From Microbacterium saperdae (GTDB lineage: Bacteria > Actinomycetota > Actinomycetes > Actinomycetales > Microbacteriaceae), in assembly GCF_006716345.1 (NCBI RefSeq), contig NZ_VFOX01000001.1, positions 2,728,001-2,792,000 of the forward strand: a stretch of DNA of 64,000 bases. Reading direction: 5' to 3'. The notes beneath the pieces were generated by a model. It saw nothing but the letters and a program-made list of their open reading frames with translations, was not told where the DNA came from and ran no database searches. Both the position numbers and the translations under genes were made by a program. Position 1 is the stretch's first letter; each line of letters opens with the position of its first letter. Of this stretch, positions 60,187-64,000 are shown one piece after another.

Positions 60187-60558
60187 ATGCCCCAGGATTC
60201 TGTTCCCGTACCTGGCGTCGAGCGTCCGGTCATCACGGTCATCGACGTCGTCCGCGCCATCGTCCTGGTCCTGGCCATCGCCACTCTCGCACTGTGGGGC
60301 TTCGCGACGTGGCCGTTCCCCTGGAACGTCGTCCTCGGCATCGGCACCCCTGTCGTCGTCCTGCTCGTCTGGGCGCTGTTCCTCTCGCCTCGTCCGGTGC
60401 TGCGCGTGCATCCGTTCCTCCGCGCCGCCGTCGAGCTGCTCATCTACGTCGGAGTCACGATCGCGTGGTGGTCGATGGGCCAGGCGCTGATCGGGACCGC
60501 CTTCGGAGTCGTCGCCATCGCCGCCGGCGTGATCAGCGGTCGCCGCGCTCTGTCATGA
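60187..60558 (+). CDS. DUF2568 (YrdB-like) membrane protein
   Basis: This integral membrane protein of 123 residues has four predicted spans (VRAIVLVLAIATLALWGFA, NVVLGIGTPVVVLLVWALFL, AAVELLIYVGVTIAWWSMG, ALIGTAFGVVAIAAGVIS) and the conserved LSPRP and FLRAAVELLIY of DUF2568. Its function is unknown. It begins 9 bp after the sigma factor gene and may be co-transcribed with it. Confidence 0.85.
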   Translation: MPQDSVPVPGVERPVITVIDVVRAIVLVLAIATLALWGFATWPFPWNVVLGIGTPVVVLLVWALFLSPRPVLRVHPFLRAAVELLIYVGVTIAWWSMGQALIGTAFGVVAIAAGVISGRRALS

Positions 60559-60596
60559 GCGACCGGGCATGAGCGACCAGGCATGAGCGGCGAGTC

Positions 60597-61961
60597 ATGA
60601 ACGTCGTCGCTCAGCTGCAGGAGGAACTCGGCGACCTCGTCGAGCTCGACGAATCCGCCCTCGAGGCGGCGCGCGCAGACAGCTCGGGCCATGCCGCCGC
60701 CGGTCGCCCTCTCGCGATCGTGCATGCCGAGTCCGTCGCACACGTGCAGCAGACCCTGCGCATCGCCACCGCGACCCGCACTCCCGTGGTCGTCCGCGGC
60801 GCCGGCACGGGCCTCGCCGGCGCCGCGAACGCCGGTGCGGGCGAGATCGTGCTCTCGACGCGTCGCATGGACGCCGTGGTCGAGATCCGCGCGGACGACC
60901 TGCTGGCCGTGGTCGAACCCGGCATCCTGAACGCCGACCTCAACCGTCTCCTCGCCGCGCACGGCGTCTGGTGGGCGCCGGACCCGGCGAGCCGTGAGAT
61001 CTCCACGGTGGGCGGGAACATCGCGACCGGCGCGGGGGGACTGCTGTGCGCGAAGTACGGCGTCGTGCGCGACGCGGTGCTCGGCATCGACCTCGTCCTC
61101 GCCGACGGACGCCTGCTGCACCTGGGCCACCGCAGCGTCAAGGGGGTCACCGGACTCGACCTGACCTCGCTCGTGATCGGCTCGGAGGGGACCCTGGGCG
61201 TGATCGTCGGCGCCACGCTCAAGCTGCGGCGGCTGGTCGAGGGCTCCCCGTGCACGGTCACGGCGATCTTCCCCGATGTACGCAGCGCGGCCGCGGCATC
61301 GGCGGCTGTGACCGCGTCCGGCGTGCAGCCCGCGATCATGGAGCTGATGGACGCCGCGAGCCTCGCCGCCGTCCACGCCCTTCTCGGCCTGCCGACGCCT
61401 CCCCTCGGGGCCGCGCAGCTGACGATCCAGACCGACGGTCCTGCCGCGATCCCCGAGGCCGACATGATCGCCACGATCCTGCGCACTCACGAGGGCGACA
61501 CCGTGCTGTCGCACGACCCGGACGAGGGCGAAAGGCTGCTGGCCATCCGTCGCTCGATGCATGCGGCGATGACCACGCTGGGCACCACGCTGATCGAAGA
61601 CGTGTCCGTGCCCCGCAGCGCCATGCCCGAGATGTTCGACGAGATCGCCCGCATCGAGCGCGAGTACGGCTTGACGATCCCCACGGTCGCGCACGCGGGA
61701 GACGGGAACCTGCATCCCAACTTCATCTTCGAGGGCCCGGACACGCCCCCGCACATCTGGGCGGCCGCGGACGAGCTGTTCCGGGCCGCCATCCGGCTGG
61801 GCGGCACGCTGACCGGAGAGCACGGCATCGGCGTCCTCAAGCGGCGCTGGCTGGTCGACGAGCTCGGCTCCGATCAGTGGGAACTGCAGCGGCAGATCGT
61901 GCGGGTGTTCGATCCGCACGGCATCCTCAACCCCGGAAAGGTCTTCTCCTCCGATGCCTGA
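60597..61961 (+). CDS. FAD-linked oxidase, GlcD / D-lactate dehydrogenase type
   Basis: This cytoplasmic or membrane-associated flavoprotein of 454 residues oxidises a 2-hydroxy acid such as glycolate or D-lactate. The FAD-binding PCMH domain (residues about 35-210) shows VRGAGTGLAGAANAG and STVGGNIATGAGGLLCAKYG. The C-terminal FAD-oxidase domain shows VAHAGDGNLHPNF and TGEHGIGVLKRRWL. No glcE or glcF partner or fused iron-sulfur domain is nearby, so the electron acceptor is unclear. ATG at 60597 is the first of the conserved frame; AGCGGCGAG upstream is a poor ribosome site. Confidence 0.9.
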   Translation: MNVVAQLQEELGDLVELDESALEAARADSSGHAAAGRPLAIVHAESVAHVQQTLRIATATRTPVVVRGAGTGLAGAANAGAGEIVLSTRRMDAVVEIRADDLLAVVEPGILNADLNRLLAAHGVWWAPDPASREISTVGGNIATGAGGLLCAKYGVVRDAVLGIDLVLADGRLLHLGHRSVKGVTGLDLTSLVIGSEGTLGVIVGATLKLRRLVEGSPCTVTAIFPDVRSAAAASAAVTASGVQPAIMELMDAASLAAVHALLGLPTPPLGAAQLTIQTDGPAAIPEADMIATILRTHEGDTVLSHDPDEGERLLAIRRSMHAAMTTLGTTLIEDVSVPRSAMPEMFDEIARIEREYGLTIPTVAHAGDGNLHPNFIFEGPDTPPHIWAAADELFRAAIRLGGTLTGEHGIGVLKRRWLVDELGSDQWELQRQIVRVFDPHGILNPGKVFSSDA

Positions 61962-62361
61962 CATCCACGTGAGCGCAGCCGTGATCGTCGACGACGCCGA
62001 CCGGGTGCTCGTCGTCCGCAAGCACGGCACGGTCCGGTTCATGCAGCCGGGCGGCAAGCCGGAGCCGGGTGAGTCGGCCGCGGAGACCCTGATCCGGGAA
62101 CTGCACGAAGAGCTGGGAGTCCTGCTCGTCGAGAGCGATCTGCGCCCGTTGGGCCGGTTCATCTCTGCGGCCGCCAACGAGCCGGGTCACCGCGTGGTCG
62201 CCGACGCCTTCTCCGCCTCGATCGACCCTGCGTCTGTCTCCGTGCAGGCCGAACTCGCGGAGCTCCGCTGGATCACGCCCGATGACGTGGCCACGCTCCC
62301 CCTCGCGCCTCTCAGCGTGGAGCACCTGCTGCCACTCGCGTGGCCGGCGCTCGCACGCTGA
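61954..62361 (+). CDS. NUDIX hydrolase
   Basis: This hydrolase of 135 residues has a Nudix box running from GGKPEPGESAAETLIRE into LHEELGV. The N-terminal VSAAVIVDDADRVLVVRKHG is typical of MutT-like members. The ATG overlaps the oxidase stop by 8 bp, so the two are translated together, though no functional link is evident. It ends 6 bp before the convergent nagB stop, with no clear terminator between. Confidence 0.9.
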   Translation: MPDIHVSAAVIVDDADRVLVVRKHGTVRFMQPGGKPEPGESAAETLIRELHEELGVLLVESDLRPLGRFISAAANEPGHRVVADAFSASIDPASVSVQAELAELRWITPDDVATLPLAPLSVEHLLPLAWPALAR

Positions 62362-62367
62362 GCGGGC

Positions 62368-63147
62368 TCAGATGCCCTGCCAGGCCGGCTTGTTGGCGAA
62401 GGTGTAGCGGTAGTAGTCGGCGAGCTTCAGACGCGATGCCGCCGCCTCGTCCACGACGATGGTCGCGTGCGGGTGCAGCTGGATCGCCGAGCCGGGCAGG
62501 AACGCCGTGAGCGGCCCCTCGACGGCGTCCGCGACCGCCTGAGCCTTGCCCTCGCCGAAGGCGAGGAGCACGAGGTGGCGCGCCTTCAGGATGGTGCCCA
62601 GTCCCTGCGTGATGCAGTGGCGCGGCACGTCGTCGATCGAGTCGAAGAAGCGGGCGTTGTCCTCGCGGGTCTGCTCCGTGAGCGTCTTCACGCGCGTGCG
62701 CGATGCGAACGAGGAACCGGGCTCGTTGAACCCGATGTGCCCGTCGGTGCCGATGCCGAGGATCTGCAGGTCCACTCCGCCAGCGGCCTCGATCGCGGCC
62801 TCGTAGTCGTCGCCCGCGTGCTGGATGGTCGCATGGGCGCCGTTCGGCACGTGGATGCGCTGCGGGTCGAGCCCCAGCGGCTCGATCACCTCGCGCGTGA
62901 TCACGGATCGGTAGCTCTCCGGGTGCGCGGGGTCGAGCCCCACGTACTCGTCCAGCGCGAACCCGCGCACCTGCGACAGGTCGCGTCCGGCGAGCTGCGT
63001 CCGCAGCGCCTGGTAGACGGGCAGCGGCGTCGACCCGGTGGCGAGTCCCAGCACGGCATCGGCGCGCTGCGCGATGAGCTCGACGATCTCGGTCGCGACC
63101 AGCGTTCCCGCGGCCTCCGCGTTCTCGACGATGACGACCTCAGCCAT
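62368..63147 (-). CDS. nagB: Glucosamine-6-phosphate deaminase
   Basis: This deaminase/isomerase of 259 residues converts glucosamine-6-phosphate to fructose-6-phosphate and ammonia. Signatures are LGLATGSTPLPVYQAL, FALDEYVGLDPAHPESYR (catalytic Asp) and GIGTDGHIGFNEPGSS with the Asp/His pair. ATG at 63147 overlaps the ROK gene by 8 bp. It completes the GlcNAc route started by the hexosaminidase and NagA. Confidence 0.97.
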   Translation of the reverse strand: MAEVVIVENAEAAGTLVATEIVELIAQRADAVLGLATGSTPLPVYQALRTQLAGRDLSQVRGFALDEYVGLDPAHPESYRSVITREVIEPLGLDPQRIHVPNGAHATIQHAGDDYEAAIEAAGGVDLQILGIGTDGHIGFNEPGSSFASRTRVKTLTEQTREDNARFFDSIDDVPRHCITQGLGTILKARHLVLLAFGEGKAQAVADAVEGPLTAFLPGSAIQLHPHATIVVDEAAASRLKLADYYRYTFANKPAWQGI

Positions 63148-64000
63148 GGGAAACGCTCTCCTTCTCCGTTATGGCGGCACCGACGAGTGCGGCGCCGAAG
63201 GCTGCCGCGGGAGACCCCGCCGGCAGCAGCTCGATTCTTTCATCGAGGTGCAGTGAACGCATGAACGGGGATGCTTCGGCTCCGGCCAGCAGTGCGTGGC
63301 GGATGCCCTGCTCCAGCCGCTCGCCGAGCGAAGTGAGGCCCCCACCGATGATGACGGTCTCGACATCGGCCGAGAGCACCAGCACGCGCACCGCGGCAGC
63401 CGCGCCGCGATAGAGATCGTCGCGCAGCGCGACGGCCTCGCTGTCGCCCGTGTCTGCGGCGTCGAGGATGTCGCGCACGGGCAGGGATCCGGGACGGCCC
63501 CAGGCCTTGGCGAGCGCTCCTCCCCCGCAGAAGGTCTCGATGCAGCCGCGCTGACCGCAGCCGCAGAGACGTCCGTTCGGGTCGACCGAGATGTGTCCGA
63601 CCTCGCCGGCCGTTCCGCGTGCCCCGCGCCAGATGCGGCCGTCCATCACGATGCCGGCGGCGACGCCGGTTCCGAGATTCAGGTACGCCATGGAGCCGCT
63701 GACGCCGCGAAGGGCCGCGGCTCCGAGGGCGGCAGCCTTCACGTCGTTCTCGACACGGAAAGGTACGCCGAGCGCCCTCTCCGCCCGCACAGCGAGGTCG
63801 AGCGAATCGACTCCGAGGTTCACGGCGTGCAGCACCCGGCCGGAGTCCGCGTCGACCAACCCGGGGATGCCGACGCCGACGGAGCGGATGTCCGAGGCGG
63901 AGAGCCCGACCTGTTCGGCCAGAGTGCCGACCGCGAGCGCGATGTTCTCGAGCACCGCATCCTCGCCCCACCCGGTGGGTCGTCGGAGTCGTCCGAGGAT
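63140..64000 (-). CDS. ROK-family sugar kinase or regulator (5' end outside window)
   Basis: About 286 residues of a ROK protein are visible; the N-terminus lies beyond base 64000, as the frame stays open to the edge. The ROK signature is GEVGHISVDPNGRLCGCGQ, followed by RGCIETFCGG with the zinc Cys residues, and the kinase core shows VENDVKAAALG (catalytic Asp) and YLNLGTGVAAGIV. With nagB directly downstream, an N-acetylglucosamine or glucosamine kinase is likely. Without the N-terminus a NagC/Mlc-type regulator with a helix-turn-helix cannot be excluded. Confidence 0.9.
   Translation of the reverse strand: MLGRLRRPTGWGEDAVLENIALAVGTLAEQVGLSASDIRSVGVGIPGLVDADSGRVLHAVNLGVDSLDLAVRAERALGVPFRVENDVKAAALGAAALRGVSGSMAYLNLGTGVAAGIVMDGRIWRGARGTAGEVGHISVDPNGRLCGCGQRGCIETFCGGGALAKAWGRPGSLPVRDILDAADTGDSEAVALRDDLYRGAAAAVRVLVLSADVETVIIGGGLTSLGERLEQGIRHALLAGAEASPFMRSLHLDERIELLPAGSPAAAFGAALVGAAITEKESVSHG

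Noticed and set aside
60554..60592. Three near copies of CATGAGCGACC before the GlcD-like gene
   Set aside because: Short, irregularly spaced (15 and 13 bp) and partly within a coding end; no clear function, probably a local duplication.

Overview
This window comes from a high-GC actinobacterium. A Microbacterium-like member of the Microbacteriaceae fits best: there is a DUF222/13E12-type HNH gene, a DtxR/IdeR-type iron box, a ZTP riboswitch before glyA-folD, GTG/TTG starts and many ATGA/GTGA overlaps. The assignment rests on gene content and style only. No rRNA, tRNA, CRISPR array or insertion sequence was seen.

Layout. 1-1583: truncated dhaK and a divergent IclR regulator. 1656-5010: GMC oxidoreductase, AraC regulator and a TetR (PaaR-like) regulator. 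5133-20768: aerobic CoA-dependent phenylacetate catabolism, split into a beta-oxidation/ring-opening operon (thiolase, paaF, paaH, paaZ, paaI), an aldehyde dehydrogenase, paaK, an inserted RecQ-type helicase with a small unknown gene, and the epoxidase operon paaABCDE-paaG. The two main operons share a promoter plus operator of identical geometry. 20708-23583: nucleoside-kinase-like protein, ATP-dependent DNA ligase, phosphoribosyltransferase. 23691-27147: transglutaminase-like, alpha-E and circularly permuted ATP-grasp genes, a widespread trio of unknown product. 27354-33180: ThDP enzyme, PhzF, NUDIX, a frameshifted HNH gene, a lipoprotein and a VOC protein.

33279-44101: a second aromatic locus for homoprotocatechuate (3,4-dihydroxyphenylacetate) meta-cleavage. 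It holds a MobA-like flavin hydroxylase, an IclR regulator, an MHS-type transporter broken by an amber codon at a conserved Trp, an FAH-RraA fusion, a GntR regulator, hpaE, an Fe/Mn-type hpaD, hpaH and hpaI. No separate hpaF isomerase is present, which makes the fusion protein the most interesting enzyme here. The two aromatic loci together would take phenylacetate and hydroxyphenylacetates to central metabolites.

44138-51694: an exporter, an unknown protein, and an iron-siderophore uptake operon (binding lipoprotein, two permeases, siderophore-interacting reductase, ATPase) behind an iron box, with an AraC regulator. 51846-54660: membrane protein, then folD and glyA behind a ZTP riboswitch. 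54892-64000: amino-sugar use (GH20 hexosaminidase, nagA, nagB, truncated ROK gene), split by a large ECF sigma factor fused to a zinc-finger, membrane-spanning and repeat-rich extracytoplasmic region, plus a DUF2568 protein, a GlcD-like oxidase and a NUDIX protein.
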